Notes: generated by a model from the sequence alone, not told the origin. A stretch of DNA of 64,000 nt from Gemmatimonadota bacterium (GCA_003169895.1 PNAE01000007.1:1326160-1390159), one strand, 5' to 3'. Counted from the stretch's first letter, positions 24,643 through 33,387 are shown. Numbers and translations are program-made.

Positions 24643-25005
24643 TCAGTCGCAGCGCCCGCCACCGCAGTAGAGTGCGGTTAGGAGCATTCCGAACCCGAGC
24701 ACGGTCACAATAGGTATCACGATATTCCAGGCTCCGGCACCGGGATTTCCTGTGCGGGGCTGCGAAACATCCGCGAGCGCGAAGCGCACCCGGCACGTGT
24801 CGCAACTCAAATGGTCGAGCCAAGGAATACCGCTCAGGGAATCGCGGTCGAATTTCACTCCGTGGAGTCGGACGAGCTGATCCTTGGCATGAAATTCGAG
24901 AATAGTGCCCTCGTCAAGAGTGCGCGGCTCCGCAACGCTGACCGGCTGCCAGTTGGGTCCGCACCCGTTCAAGGCGAAGGCCGAGAGGAGCAGGGCACTG
25001 GTCAA
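24643..25005 (-). CDS. Small lipoprotein of unknown function with C-terminal hydrophobic helix
   Basis: The ~120-aa product starts from TTG 25005 (weak start; no ATG or GTG fits). It has a lipoprotein signal ending SAFALNGCGP, a soluble middle (VSVAEPRTLDEGTILEFHAKDQLVRLHGVKFDRDSLSGIPW), CDTCRVRFALADV, and a C-terminal hydrophobic helix (IVIPIVTVLGFGMLLTAL) ending CGGGRCD. The middle reads like the short 'x-GTxLxFxxKDQLVRLHGVKFDxDSLSGIPW' proteins seen beside envelope genes in related genomes, but I cannot name the family. It converges with the SBBP gene and diverges from rpsN. Confidence 0.6.
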   Translation of the reverse strand: MTSALLLSAFALNGCGPNWQPVSVAEPRTLDEGTILEFHAKDQLVRLHGVKFDRDSLSGIPWLDHLSCDTCRVRFALADVSQPRTGNPGAGAWNIVIPIVTVLGFGMLLTALYCGGGRCD

Positions 25006-25179
25006 TCGAGCGCGGCGGCTGGGCAGCGGTGTCTCCCGGGCGGGTTCCCAAAGTACGGCTGCACCCCCAGTACGCGCCGATCCACGCGCAAGACGCCAAC
25101 CGCCCCTACCCAAATCCCGCCTCCACCCCCATTTTGCAAGGCTGTATTCTCCTGACCCCCTAGCATGGAATTTTCGTCG

Positions 25180-25485
25180 ATGGCCAAGACCAGCTCGATC
25201 CAGCGCAACCTCAAGCGCATCAAGCTCACCGCGAAGTACGCCGACCAGCGCAAGAAGCTCAAGGCGATCATTCGCAGCGAGTCCGTCACCGCCGCGCAAA
25301 AGGACAACGCCACCCGCAAGTTGCAGGCGATGCCCCGCAACTCGTCGCCGGTACGCGTCCGCAATCGCTGCCAGCTGACCGGCCGTTCGCGCGGGTACGT
25401 GCGGCGCTTCGGACTGTCTCGCATCGCGTTCCGCGAAATGGCCCTCCAGGGCAACATACCTGGCGTGCGCAAGGCTTCCTGGTAA
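25180..25485 (+). CDS. rpsN: 30S ribosomal protein S14, zinc-free long form
   Basis: The 101-aa product [16 protein letters not shown] ends [26 protein letters not shown] and lacks the CxxC...CxxC zinc ribbon of short S14; the motif reads [16 protein letters not shown]. This is the E. coli-like C-minus form of about 100 residues. ATG 25180 gives the canonical N-terminus; an in-frame ATG at 25165 would add MEFSS. It is followed 18 nt later by an equally zinc-free L33 and lies outside any large ribosomal protein cluster. Confidence 0.96.
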   Translation: MAKTSSIQRNLKRIKLTAKYADQRKKLKAIIRSESVTAAQKDNATRKLQAMPRNSSPVRVRNRCQLTGRSRGYVRRFGLSRIAFREMALQGNIPGVRKASW

Positions 25486-25503
25486 CCGCGGAGATTCTCG
25501 ATC

Positions 25504-25662
25504 ATGGCCAAGAAGGGACGCGTACAGGTCAAGCTCCGCAGCAGCGAGAGCGCCTACGTCTACGTGACGACCAAGAACCCGAAGACGCACCCTGAGCGCA
25601 TGGAGATCCGCAAGTACGATCCCACGCTCAAGCGGCACACGGGGTTCAAGGAAGAGAAGTAG
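25504..25662 (+). CDS. rpmG: 50S ribosomal protein L33, zinc-free form
   Basis: A 52-aa product, MAKKGRVQVKLRSSES with YVYVTTKNPKTHPERMEIRKYDP and terminal KEEK, matches bL33 of the C-minus type: no cysteines, where zinc-binding L33 has two CxxC pairs. It starts 18 nt after rpsN with GGAGATTC upstream. Its TAG stop (25660-25662) is in the same frame as, and directly abuts, the conserved N-terminus of the next gene. Confidence 0.94.
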   Translation: MAKKGRVQVKLRSSESAYVYVTTKNPKTHPERMEIRKYDPTLKRHTGFKEEK

Positions 25663-25773
25663 ACGAACCCCGAAGAGTTCCGCCGCTACGGTCACCAGAT
25701 CATCGACTGGCTGGCCGATTACTACCGCGACATCGAATCGCGCCGCGTCGTCCCTGCCGTCGAGCCCGGCAGT
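25663..25773 (+). other. In-frame conserved N-terminus of the decarboxylase without a canonical start
   Basis: These 37 codons read TNPEEFRRYGHQIIDWLADYY and continue to VPAVEPGS, in frame with the downstream PLP decarboxylase. They match the usual family N-terminus (x-PEEFRRxGHxxxDWxADYL). The stretch begins directly after the rpmG TAG, in the same frame, with codon ACG; no ATG, GTG, TTG or CTG start precedes it. A purine-rich AAGGAAGAG lies about 10 nt upstream. Confidence 0.65.
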
Positions 25774-27057
25774 GTGCGGGCGCGTCTTCCCGCTGTGGCA
25801 CCCGACGCGCCCGAGTCGTTCGACACCATCCTGCGTGACTTCCGCGAGCAGATCGCCCCTGCAATGACGCACTGGGGTCATCCGGGCTGGTTCGCCTATT
25901 TCCCTTCGAACAGCTCGCCACCCTCGGTCCTCGGTGAATTGCTCTCGGCCGGGCTTGGCGCGCAGTGCATGAGCTGGGAGACATCGCCTGCCGCGACGGA
26001 GCTGGAGCAGACCGTGATGTCGTGGTATCGCCAGCTCCTGTCGCTCCCCGAGCAGTTCACCGGCGTGATCCAGGACTCCGCGTCGTCGGCCACCCTGGTC
26101 GCCTTTCTGACCGCCAGGGACCGGGTTGGCGTCGATCACGAACGGCTGGTGGCCTACTGGTCGAGTGAGGCGCATTCCTCGGTCGCCAAGGCGGCGCGGC
26201 TGGCGGATATTCCGGTCGAGCGCCAACGCGTGGTGCCGGTCGATGGCGAATTCGCGATGCAGCCCGGCGCGCTCGCCACGATGCTGGCCGACGACGCGCG
26301 GCAGGGCCTGGTGCCCGGCATCATCGTCGCGACCATGGGCACCACGTCTTCGACCGCCTGCGACCCGCTGCGCGCGATCGGCCAGATTGCGCGCGATCAT
26401 AAGGTGTGGTTTCACGTCGATGCGGCCTTCGGCGGCTCGGCCGCCATCGTGCCCGAGCTTCGCCCGCTCCTTGACGGCGTCGAACTCTCCGATTCGATGG
26501 TCACCAATCCGCACAAGTGGCTGTTGACCAACTTCGATTGCTCGGCCTATTTCGTCCGCGACGTCGACGCGCTGCTGCATACGTTCAGCATCGCACCGGA
26601 ATACCTGCGCACGCGCCATGACCACGACACCACCGTCGTCAACTTCCGTGACTGGGGCGTCCCAATGGGCCGCCGCTTTCGCGCACTCAAGCTCTGGTTC
26701 GTGCTGCGCAGCTACGGCGCTGCCGCGATCCGGTCGATGATTCGTACGCACGTGGCGCTCGGACACGAGCTGGCTGCCTGGGTCGACGCGGAACCCGGCT
26801 TCGAACGGCTGGCGCCGGCCCCCCTGGCACTGGTTTGCCTCCGTCACGTACCGCCCGCACTGCAGGGCGATGAGACCGCACTCGCCAGGCACAACGCCGC
26901 GCTGATGGCCCGGGTGAACGCAACCGGCACCGTGCACCTCACCCACACGACGCTCGGAGGCAAGTACGCGATCCGGGTCGCAATCGGGAGCTTCCGCACC
27001 GAGCGGCGACATGTTGCCGAGGTATGGCGACTGTTGCGGGAGGAGAGCCAGACGTGA
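25774..27057 (+). CDS. Pyridoxal-phosphate-dependent aromatic-L-amino-acid decarboxylase family protein
   Basis: Group II PLP decarboxylase family member. From the first canonical start (GTG 25774) the product is 427 aa. It contains HPGWFAYFPSNSSPPSVLGELLSAGLG and SPAATELEQTVMSW, characteristic of AADC/tyrosine decarboxylases. The PLP pocket is DSASSATLVAFL, VDAAFGGSAAI, and NPHKWLLTNFDCSA (Schiff-base K248 in this numbering). The conserved N-terminus extends to 25663 without a normal start codon, so the true start may be non-canonical or the gene may be translated after rpmG by coupling. The TGA stop lies in a perfect palindrome shared with uvrA. The amine product cannot be told from sequence. 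Confidence 0.88.
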   Translation: MRARLPAVAPDAPESFDTILRDFREQIAPAMTHWGHPGWFAYFPSNSSPPSVLGELLSAGLGAQCMSWETSPAATELEQTVMSWYRQLLSLPEQFTGVIQDSASSATLVAFLTARDRVGVDHERLVAYWSSEAHSSVAKAARLADIPVERQRVVPVDGEFAMQPGALATMLADDARQGLVPGIIVATMGTTSSTACDPLRAIGQIARDHKVWFHVDAAFGGSAAIVPELRPLLDGVELSDSMVTNPHKWLLTNFDCSAYFVRDVDALLHTFSIAPEYLRTRHDHDTTVVNFRDWGVPMGRRFRALKLWFVLRSYGAAAIRSMIRTHVALGHELAAWVDAEPGFERLAPAPLALVCLRHVPPALQGDETALARHNAALMARVNATGTVHLTHTTLGGKYAIRVAIGSFRTERRHVAEVWRLLREESQT

Positions 27058-27078
27058 GACGTCGCACGTCTCACGTCT
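27050..27078. terminator. Perfect 13-bp palindrome holding both stop codons of decarboxylase and uvrA
   Basis: AGACGTGAGACGT (27050-27062), loop CGC, then ACGTCTCACGTCT (27066-27078). The TGA of the decarboxylase is at 27055-27057, and the complement of TCA (27071-27073) is the TGA of uvrA. Both genes end ...ACG TGA, so the palindrome gives both proteins a final Thr codon and stop. The GAGACG unit links it to the heptamer elements. Confidence 0.7.
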
Positions 27079-29863
27079 CGGCCAACGCAGCGCGCAGGTA
27101 GCGCGCGGTATGCGACCGCTCGACCCTTGCCACATCCTCCGGCCTCCCCATGGCGACGATCTCCCCGCCGTTCGGTCCGGCCTCCGGCCCCATGTCGATC
27201 ACCCAGTCGGCGCGCTTCACTACGTCCATGTGGTGTTCGATCACCACCACGGTGTGTCCGGCGTCGACCAGCTTGTCGAGCACGCCGATCAGGACGCGGA
27301 CGTCGTCGATGTGGAGCCCGGTCGTGGGCTCGTCGAGGAGGTACAGTTTGTGGCCGCCACGCCGCTGCGCGGCGAGCAGCTCGCGGGCGATCTTGAGGCG
27401 CTGGGCCTCGCCGCCGGAGAGTGTCGTCGCCGGCTGTCCCAGGCGCAGATAGCCGAGGCCGACCTGCTGCAGTTGCCACAGCGCTGATCCCAGCTTTGCC
27501 TGGTGGCGGAACCGCCGGATCGCCTCGTCCACGCTCCATTGCAGCACGGCGTGGATACTGAAGCCCTGAATCCGCACGTCGAGCACTTCGCGCTTGAAGC
27601 GCGTTCCCCCGCAGACCTCGCACGGTACGAACACGTCGGCGAGGAACACCATCTCCACTTTCACCTGGCCGGCGCCCTCACAGGCGTCGCAGCGCCCGCC
27701 GGCCACGTTGAAGGAGAACGTCGCCGGCGTGTACTTGCGCTGGCGCGAAAGCGGGTGCCTGGCGAACAGCTCGCGAATGTCGTCGTACGCCTTGATGTAC
27801 GTCACCGGGTTGGAGCGTGGCGTGCGGCCGATCGGTGTCTGGTCCACCAGCACCACGTCGCTCAGTGTCTGCCACCCTTCCAGTGACGCGACGTCGCCGA
27901 TGCTCTCGCCCAGATGCGTCTTGGCCGAGTGCTCGCCCTGGAGGCGGCGCTCGAGTTGTCGATAGAGGATGTCGTAGACCAGCGTACTCTTGCCCGATCC
28001 CGACACGCCGGTGACCACCGTCAGCGCGCCCAGCGGAATGTCGATGTCGACGCCGGCGAGGTTATGGAGCCGGCCGCCGCGGATCGACAGGTGCGGCCCG
28101 CTCACCGGCCGGCGCAGCGATGGAATGCCGATGCGCTTGTTGCCGGCGAGGTAATCCGCCGTGAGCGTGCCGTGCGCCGCGGCGACCTCGCCGGCATAGA
28201 CCAGCCGGCCGCCATGCTCGCCGGCCCCGGGGCCCAGCTCGATCATCCAGTCGGCGCCGCGGATGGCGCTCAGGTCGTGCTCCACGACCACCAGCGTGTT
28301 GCCAAGGTCTCGCAGCCGCCGCAGCAAGGTGAGGAGCCGGTCGGTGTCGCGCGGATGCAGCCCGATCGACGGTTCGTCGAGCACGTACAGCGCATCCATC
28401 AGCCGCGAGCCCAGCGCGTTCGCCAGTGCGATGCGCTGTGCTTCGCCGCCCGACAACGTGCGGGTCTGGCGGTTCAGTGTGAGGTAGCCGAGCCCCACGT
28501 CGCGCAGGTAGTCGACCCGCGCACCGGTTTCGTTGAGGATGAGGTCGGCCAGCTGACGCGCCGACCCGCTCAACTGCAGGCCTGCCAGCCATTCGGCCAG
28601 CCCGTCGATGGTATACGACGCGACATCGGCGATCGACTGGCCCGCGATGCGAATCGCCAACGCCGCCGGTTGCAGGCGGGCGCCATGGCACGCACGGCAC
28701 TCATGCGCCAGCTGGTACTGTCGCAGGAACACGCGGATGTACTGCTTGTATCGTTTCCGCTCCAGGTCCGCGAGAAACGGGAAGATGCCGGTGTAGCGTC
28801 CGGTGCTTCCGCGCAGGAGCACCTCCCGCACAGTATCCGGCAGTGTCCGCCACGGGGCGTCCGGATCGGCGCCGAGCCGGCGCGCAGTGGCGGCGAGCAG
28901 GCGGCGCCGGGCCTCATAGCGCGGCTTGGTCCACGGATCGATCGCCCCGTCGCTCATCGATCGATCCGGATCCGGGACGATCAATGACAGGTCGTACTCC
29001 AGGGTTGCGCCGAAACCGTTGCACACCGGGCACGCCCCGCGCGGGTTGTTGAACGAGAACAGCGCCGGCGTCACTGCGGCCCCCGGCGTGTCACATACGC
29101 TGCACGCCGGAAACTCGGTGAACCGCACGCGGGCGTCGTCGCGGAGCGCGAGCGCGATGCCCTCGCCCTCGTCGAACGCGGTGGCGATCGCTTCCGCGAG
29201 CCGGCCAGCCTGGTCGGCGTCGGCGGTGAGACGGTCGACGATCACCAGCACCTCGCTCGCAGCAACGAGGTCGACGGCAGCCGGCAGTTCGTCGAGATGA
29301 TACGGGATGCCGTCGACCTGCAGGCGCACGAATCCCAGCGCGCGAAGATTGTCCACCGTGCTCACATGCGTGACGCGGGCGGTCGCGGGGAGTGGGAAGG
29401 CGATCTGCACGCGGCCCGCGCTGCCGGCGGTGACGGTGTCGGCGGACGATTGCGGCGTGTCGCGGTGGACCGGTCCGCCGCAATTGATGCAGAACGGCTC
29501 ACCGATCCTGGCCCACAGCAGGCGCAGGTGGTCGTAGATCTCGGTTGCCGTCCCCACGGTCGAGCGCGACGACATCACCGGCGGTTGCTGCTCGATGGCG
29601 ACCGCGGGCGCGATGCCCTCGAGGCGGTCGACTAGCGGTTTCGGCATCCGCTCGAGAAACTGCTTGGCATACGTCGACAACGATTCGATGTAGCGCCGCT
29701 GTCCCTCGGCGTACAGCGTGTCGAACGCCAGCGAACTCTTGCCACTCCCCGACGGTCCGGTGACCACCGTGATCGCGCGGCGCGGGATTTCCACGGTGAT
29801 GCCGGCGAGGTTGTTCTGGCGGGCATTGACGACGCGAATGACGGAGCGGAGATCTGGCTTCAC
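27071..29863 (-). CDS. uvrA: Excinuclease ABC subunit A
   Basis: DNA damage sensor of nucleotide excision repair. The 930-aa product has two ABC modules: GPSGSGKSS (residues 36-44) and a second GVSGSGKST, and two LSGGEAQR signatures with VLDEPSIGLHPRD and LLDEPTTGLHIDD. The zinc modules are FSFNNPRGACPVCNGFG with its CxxC partner CSVC, and CDACEGAGQVKVEMVF...CEVCGG. An additional CINC pair lies in the UvrB-binding region. The GTG start (29863) has TACGTT six nt upstream on the minus strand. Length is normal. No uvrB or uvrC in the window. Confidence 0.97.
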   Translation of the reverse strand: MKPDLRSVIRVVNARQNNLAGITVEIPRRAITVVTGPSGSGKSSLAFDTLYAEGQRRYIESLSTYAKQFLERMPKPLVDRLEGIAPAVAIEQQPPVMSSRSTVGTATEIYDHLRLLWARIGEPFCINCGGPVHRDTPQSSADTVTAGSAGRVQIAFPLPATARVTHVSTVDNLRALGFVRLQVDGIPYHLDELPAAVDLVAASEVLVIVDRLTADADQAGRLAEAIATAFDEGEGIALALRDDARVRFTEFPACSVCDTPGAAVTPALFSFNNPRGACPVCNGFGATLEYDLSLIVPDPDRSMSDGAIDPWTKPRYEARRRLLAATARRLGADPDAPWRTLPDTVREVLLRGSTGRYTGIFPFLADLERKRYKQYIRVFLRQYQLAHECRACHGARLQPAALAIRIAGQSIADVASYTIDGLAEWLAGLQLSGSARQLADLILNETGARVDYLRDVGLGYLTLNRQTRTLSGGEAQRIALANALGSRLMDALYVLDEPSIGLHPRDTDRLLTLLRRLRDLGNTLVVVEHDLSAIRGADWMIELGPGAGEHGGRLVYAGEVAAAHGTLTADYLAGNKRIGIPSLRRPVSGPHLSIRGGRLHNLAGVDIDIPLGALTVVTGVSGSGKSTLVYDILYRQLERRLQGEHSAKTHLGESIGDVASLEGWQTLSDVVLVDQTPIGRTPRSNPVTYIKAYDDIRELFARHPLSRQRKYTPATFSFNVAGGRCDACEGAGQVKVEMVFLADVFVPCEVCGGTRFKREVLDVRIQGFSIHAVLQWSVDEAIRRFRHQAKLGSALWQLQQVGLGYLRLGQPATTLSGGEAQRLKIARELLAAQRRGGHKLYLLDEPTTGLHIDDVRVLIGVLDKLVDAGHTVVVIEHHMDVVKRADWVIDMGPEAGPNGGEIVAMGRPEDVARVERSHTARYLRAALAET

Positions 29864-29878
29864 GCGTGAAACGTAAAA

Positions 29879-29934
29879 GGGAGAGACGAGCGAAGAGAGA
29901 AATCTCTCGTCTCTCTTCTCTCGTCTCTCGTTTT
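29879..29934. repeat. Heptamer inverted repeat between divergent uvrA and the flippase-like gene
   Basis: Left arm GGGAGAGACGAGCGAAGAGA (from 29879), right arm beginning TCTCTCGTCTCTC and running to 29934, with a loop of only a few nt. Unlike the convergent copies, this sits between two divergent starts, so a terminator-only role does not fit; in either direction it would be upstream of the -10-like hexamers. Confidence 0.75.
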
Positions 29935-29952
29935 GCTGTACGTTTGGCGCCG

Positions 29953-31014
29953 ATGCCCGGCTTGCTCACGCCTGCGCGGCTGCGCCAAGGCTTCGCGCTC
30001 TTCGTCCTGATTTCGCTGGTCGCCTACGCGGCTGTGCTGCTCTACGGGCACGACACGCATGGCTTCATCGCGTCGCTGTCGCGCTTGCGATGGCGCTGGG
30101 TGGTGGTTGGCGTGGGCCTGGCGTCGCTGGACTGGTTTGGTGGCGGCCTCCGCCTCTGGGTGCTGGCGCGGGAAGTTCATCCGCGGCCACCGCTCAGGGG
30201 CATGATCATCGCCGGCGGGATGGGCGCCTGGGGCTCCTACGTGACGCCCGGCCAGGCCGGCGCGTCACCGATCATGGTGTACGCGATGAAGCGCGTCGGC
30301 CTGCCCGTCCCGAAGGCGATGACGACGACGCTGATGTCATTCATCGCCACGGTCGCGTTCTTCGCCATTGCCGGCCGGGTCGCGCTCTTCCTTGGCGCCG
30401 GCGAGTCGCTTGCCAAGTACGGCGACCTGCTCGGCCTCAATCTCCTTGACCTGTTCAAGTGGAGCAATCTGGCGTTCGCCGTGCTCGGCGGCCTGCTCCT
30501 GTTGGTGATGCTCGCGCCGAAGCTGGTGTCTGCGGCCGTGCACTGGCTCGCCACGGCGCTCGGCCGGCGAAGCCGGCGCGTCGCCGCGCGCCTCGACGCG
30601 CTGCGAGCCGGTATCGACCAGGCCCACGACAGCATGAGGGTATTCAACTCACCCCGCGGCTGGCTGGCATTGTTCTGGGCGGTGCTCCTCTCGGGGCCGA
30701 GTCACGCCAACAAGTTGTTTGCCGGCTACGTCGCCCTGCGCGCCATCGGCATCCACGCGCAGTTCTTCGACATCCTGCTGCTGCAGACCTTCATCACGTC
30801 GGCGCTCTACTTTGCACCAACGCCAGGCGGATCGGGGTTCGCCGAGGCGCTGTCGCTTGCGGTGATGGCACCGTACCTGCCGCGCGAACTCACGCCGATC
30901 TACATCCTCGTGTGGCGGTGCATGCTCACCTGGTTCACCATCGGTGCCGGGTTCGTCGTGTTCTCGGTCTGGGTGCGGCGCGGGCTGAAGGCGATCGAGG
31001 TGCCTGACCTGTGA
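29953..31014 (+). CDS. Flippase-like / LPG synthetase TM-family (UPF0104) membrane protein
   Basis: The 353-aa product has about eight membrane spans and the family landmarks RWRWVVVGVGLASLDWFGGGLRLWVL near the N-terminus, GSYVTPGQAGASPIMVYAMKRVG (the conserved 'TPGxxG' loop) and a C-terminal YFAPTPGGSGFAEAL with a second TPGGxG. Members are implicated in lipid flipping or lack the MprF transferase domain, as here. ATG 29953 follows TACGTT by eight nt. The stop overlaps the ABC exporter start as GTGA, so the two are coupled and may act on the same lipid or polymer. Confidence 0.82.
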   Translation: MPGLLTPARLRQGFALFVLISLVAYAAVLLYGHDTHGFIASLSRLRWRWVVVGVGLASLDWFGGGLRLWVLAREVHPRPPLRGMIIAGGMGAWGSYVTPGQAGASPIMVYAMKRVGLPVPKAMTTTLMSFIATVAFFAIAGRVALFLGAGESLAKYGDLLGLNLLDLFKWSNLAFAVLGGLLLLVMLAPKLVSAAVHWLATALGRRSRRVAARLDALRAGIDQAHDSMRVFNSPRGWLALFWAVLLSGPSHANKLFAGYVALRAIGIHAQFFDILLLQTFITSALYFAPTPGGSGFAEALSLAVMAPYLPRELTPIYILVWRCMLTWFTIGAGFVVFSVWVRRGLKAIEVPDL

Positions 31015-32801
31015 CGGGCGGGATTGCCGCGGACGATGGGGTGTCCGGGCGCGACCCGGAACTGGGCTGGCGCCTGTTGCGATACGCGCGCCCGTACGCC
31101 GGCGCCCTCTCGGTCGCGGTGATCCTGCTGCTGATCGAGGCCGGATTGGCGCTTGTGGGGCCGACCCTGACGCGACGGGCGCTGGATATCGCCCTTCCGG
31201 CGCGCGACATCGCCATGCTCACGACCCTCGGCGCGGTCTACGCCGGCACGCTGTTGCTCAGTTTCTTTGGCGAATATGCGCAGACCGTGCTGACGACCTG
31301 GGTCGGCCAGCGAGTCATGTCCGATCTTCGCCGGCAGTTGTTCGCGCACCTGCAGCGCCTCAGCGTTCCGTACTTCGACCGCCAGCCGGTCGGCCGGCTG
31401 GTCACCCGGCTCACCTCCGACGTCGAGACGCTGAACGAGCTGTTCTCGTCCGGCGTCGTGACGGTGATCGGCGACATCGCGACGCTCATCGCGATCAGCA
31501 CCATGATGCTGGTCATCAACTGGCGCCTCGCCCTCGTCGGATTTGCGGTGCTGCCGTTCATGGCGGGCGTGGTGGCGTTCTTCCGGCGGTCGATGCGCGA
31601 CGCGTTTCGCGATATCCGCACCGCGGTCGCGCGGCTGAACTCGTACCTGCAGGAGCAACTGTCCGGCGTTCGCGTCGTCCAGCTGTTCAACCGGCAGGCG
31701 GCGAGTACCGCTGCGTTCGGTGCCGTGAACCGGCAGTATCTCGGCGCGAACCTGCGGTCGATCACGCTGTACGCGCTCTTCTTCCCGGTGGTCGAGTTCC
31801 TCACTTCGGCATCGATCGCGTTGATTCTCTGGTATGCCGGGTTTCGCGCGGCGGGATTCGGACTCACGGTCGGCGTCCTCGCGGCGTTCATCCAGCTCGT
31901 GCGGCGCTTTTTCCAGCCGCTGCAGGACCTGTCGGAGAAGTTCAACCTGCTGCAGAGTGCCATGGCGAGTGGTGAACGGATCTTCCGCCTGCTCGATACA
32001 CCGGTGGAGATCGCCGAGCCGACGGCACCGCGGCCGTTGCCCACACCGGTCACTGGCGCCGTAGAGTTCGACGACGTCTGGTTCCGCTATGCCGACGACG
32101 CCCCGTGGGCGCTGCGGGGTGTCTCGTTCCGCGTTCGCCCCGGCGAAACGGTGGCGCTCGTCGGCCACACCGGTGCGGGGAAGAGCACCGTGCTGGCGCT
32201 CCTGCTGCGATTCTACGCCCCGACGCGCGGCCGCATCCTGGTCGACGGTGTCGACCTGAGTGAAGTGAGCACCGCATCGTTGCGTCGCGCCATCGGCTTT
32301 GTGCCGCAGGACCTGTTTCTCTTTCGCGATTCGCTCGCCCGCAACCTGCGGCTCGACCGCGAGCTGGACGACGGCGCGCTCGAACATGCGCTGGGTGCGG
32401 TGGGTGCTGCGGCGTTGGTCCACCGGCTTCCCGGTGGCCTGGCCCACAGCGTGGCCGAGCGGGGTCGGTCGCTCTCCGTGGGCGAGCGCCAGTTGCTGTC
32501 GTTCGCGCGCGCCCTTGCCGGCAACCCTCCCATCCTCCTGCTCGACGAAGCCACCAGCGCCGTCGACCCCGAAACCGAGGGCCGCATTCAATCGGCGCTG
32601 GCGCAGCTGCGCGGCGGACGCACGGCCCTGATCGTGGCCCACCGCCTCGGCACCGTGCTGGATGCCGACCGCATCATGGTGTTCCACCACGGCGAGTTGC
32701 GGGAGAGCGGGTCCCACCGGCAACTGATGGCGGCCGGGGGTCTGTATCAGCGGCTGGTGCTGCTACAGCGTGGCGATCAGCGCCACGCCGAATCCGCGTG
32801 A
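31011..32801 (+). CDS. MsbA-like ABC exporter (fused TMD-NBD)
   Basis: A 596-aa half-transporter: six membrane helices (about residues 25-310) with the intracellular DRQPVGRLVTRLTSDVETLNELF coupling region, then an NBD. The NBD has VALVGHTGAGKSTVL (Walker A), IGFVPQDLFLFRDSLARNL (Q-loop), LSVGERQLLSFARAL (signature variant LSVGE, as in MdlB-like exporters), ILLLDEATSAVDPETE (Walker B) and IVAHRLGTVLDADRI (H-loop). It presumably homodimerises to export a lipid or drug. It is translationally coupled to the flippase-like gene. Confidence 0.93.
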   Translation: MTGGIAADDGVSGRDPELGWRLLRYARPYAGALSVAVILLLIEAGLALVGPTLTRRALDIALPARDIAMLTTLGAVYAGTLLLSFFGEYAQTVLTTWVGQRVMSDLRRQLFAHLQRLSVPYFDRQPVGRLVTRLTSDVETLNELFSSGVVTVIGDIATLIAISTMMLVINWRLALVGFAVLPFMAGVVAFFRRSMRDAFRDIRTAVARLNSYLQEQLSGVRVVQLFNRQAASTAAFGAVNRQYLGANLRSITLYALFFPVVEFLTSASIALILWYAGFRAAGFGLTVGVLAAFIQLVRRFFQPLQDLSEKFNLLQSAMASGERIFRLLDTPVEIAEPTAPRPLPTPVTGAVEFDDVWFRYADDAPWALRGVSFRVRPGETVALVGHTGAGKSTVLALLLRFYAPTRGRILVDGVDLSEVSTASLRRAIGFVPQDLFLFRDSLARNLRLDRELDDGALEHALGAVGAAALVHRLPGGLAHSVAERGRSLSVGERQLLSFARALAGNPPILLLDEATSAVDPETEGRIQSALAQLRGGRTALIVAHRLGTVLDADRIMVFHHGELRESGSHRQLMAAGGLYQRLVLLQRGDQRHAESA

Positions 32802-32806
32802 TTCTT

Positions 32807-32822
32807 GCCCGTTGCGGCGGGC
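32807..32822 (+). terminator. Short hairpin after the ABC exporter
   Basis: GCCCG (32807-32811), loop TTGCGG, CGGGC (32818-32822), five nt after the exporter stop. Only a 5-bp stem, and no T-run, so this is weak evidence for termination. Confidence 0.3.
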
Positions 32823-32865
32823 GACGGATAGGTTTCGCGGCCCGGGTCCCCCACCCGGCTTGACC

Positions 32866-33387
32866 ATGGAGCTGCTTCTGGAGCGCTGGCCGCCACATAG
32901 CCCTGGAGCCGGGATGGACTCGGGTGCCGCATCCGGGTCCGCCTTGGCCACTCTCCGCGTGCGATCCGGTGTGCCGACTGCGACCCTGCCGGTTCGCCAG
33001 ACCGTCGCCGCCATCGGCGCTGCCGCCGGCAACGACGTCGTGATCGCGGGCCCTGGCGTGGCGCCCCAGCATGCGCGGCTGCGACTCAGTGGCGGGGTCT
33101 GGACGTTCACCGACTTGGGATCACCCGCCGGCTCGTCGGTAGATGGCGAGGTCGTGCACGGCGAAGCGCTGCTTGCGCCAGGGTCCGCGGTGCGGATCGG
33201 CGATGTGTCATTCGTGTTCGATCCCGAGGATCAGTGGCAGGATTCCAAGCCCGAACGACTGCTCGGCGAGCGCTCGCCACTGCTGCTGATTCCCGGGGAG
33301 ATCGGGCCGTTGTGGCCAACGGCACTGTTCGTGCTCGTCGTCTTCGGTATCATCGTCGCCCTGTTCTTCCTGTTCCGGAAGGCCTGA
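32866..33387 (+). CDS. FHA-domain protein with C-terminal membrane anchor
   Basis: The 173-aa product has an FHA-like domain (about residues 25-110): TATLPVRQTVAAIGAAAGNDVVIAGPGVAPQHARLRLSGG then TDLGSPAGSSVDGEVVHG. FHA folds bind phosphothreonine peptides; the usual S/T-x-x-H and NG(T/V) positions read APQHA and SSVDG here, so the binding loop is modified. A single C-terminal transmembrane helix (ALFVLVVFGIIVALFFLF) ends the protein, placing the domain in the cytosol. The next gene, a PP2C phosphatase, starts immediately after its TGA. Confidence 0.75.
   Translation: MELLLERWPPHSPGAGMDSGAASGSALATLRVRSGVPTATLPVRQTVAAIGAAAGNDVVIAGPGVAPQHARLRLSGGVWTFTDLGSPAGSSVDGEVVHGEALLAPGSAVRIGDVSFVFDPEDQWQDSKPERLLGERSPLLLIPGEIGPLWPTALFVLVVFGIIVALFFLFRKA

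Noticed and set aside
25006-27135. Long upstream extension of the minus-strand small-lipoprotein frame
   Set aside because: The 700 codons before the lipoprotein signal are antisense to rpsN, rpmG and the decarboxylase; only the last ~120 codons look like protein.
30935-32723. 607-codon minus-strand frame over the ABC exporter
   Set aside because: It is antisense to an exporter with complete NBD motifs and has no domain of its own.
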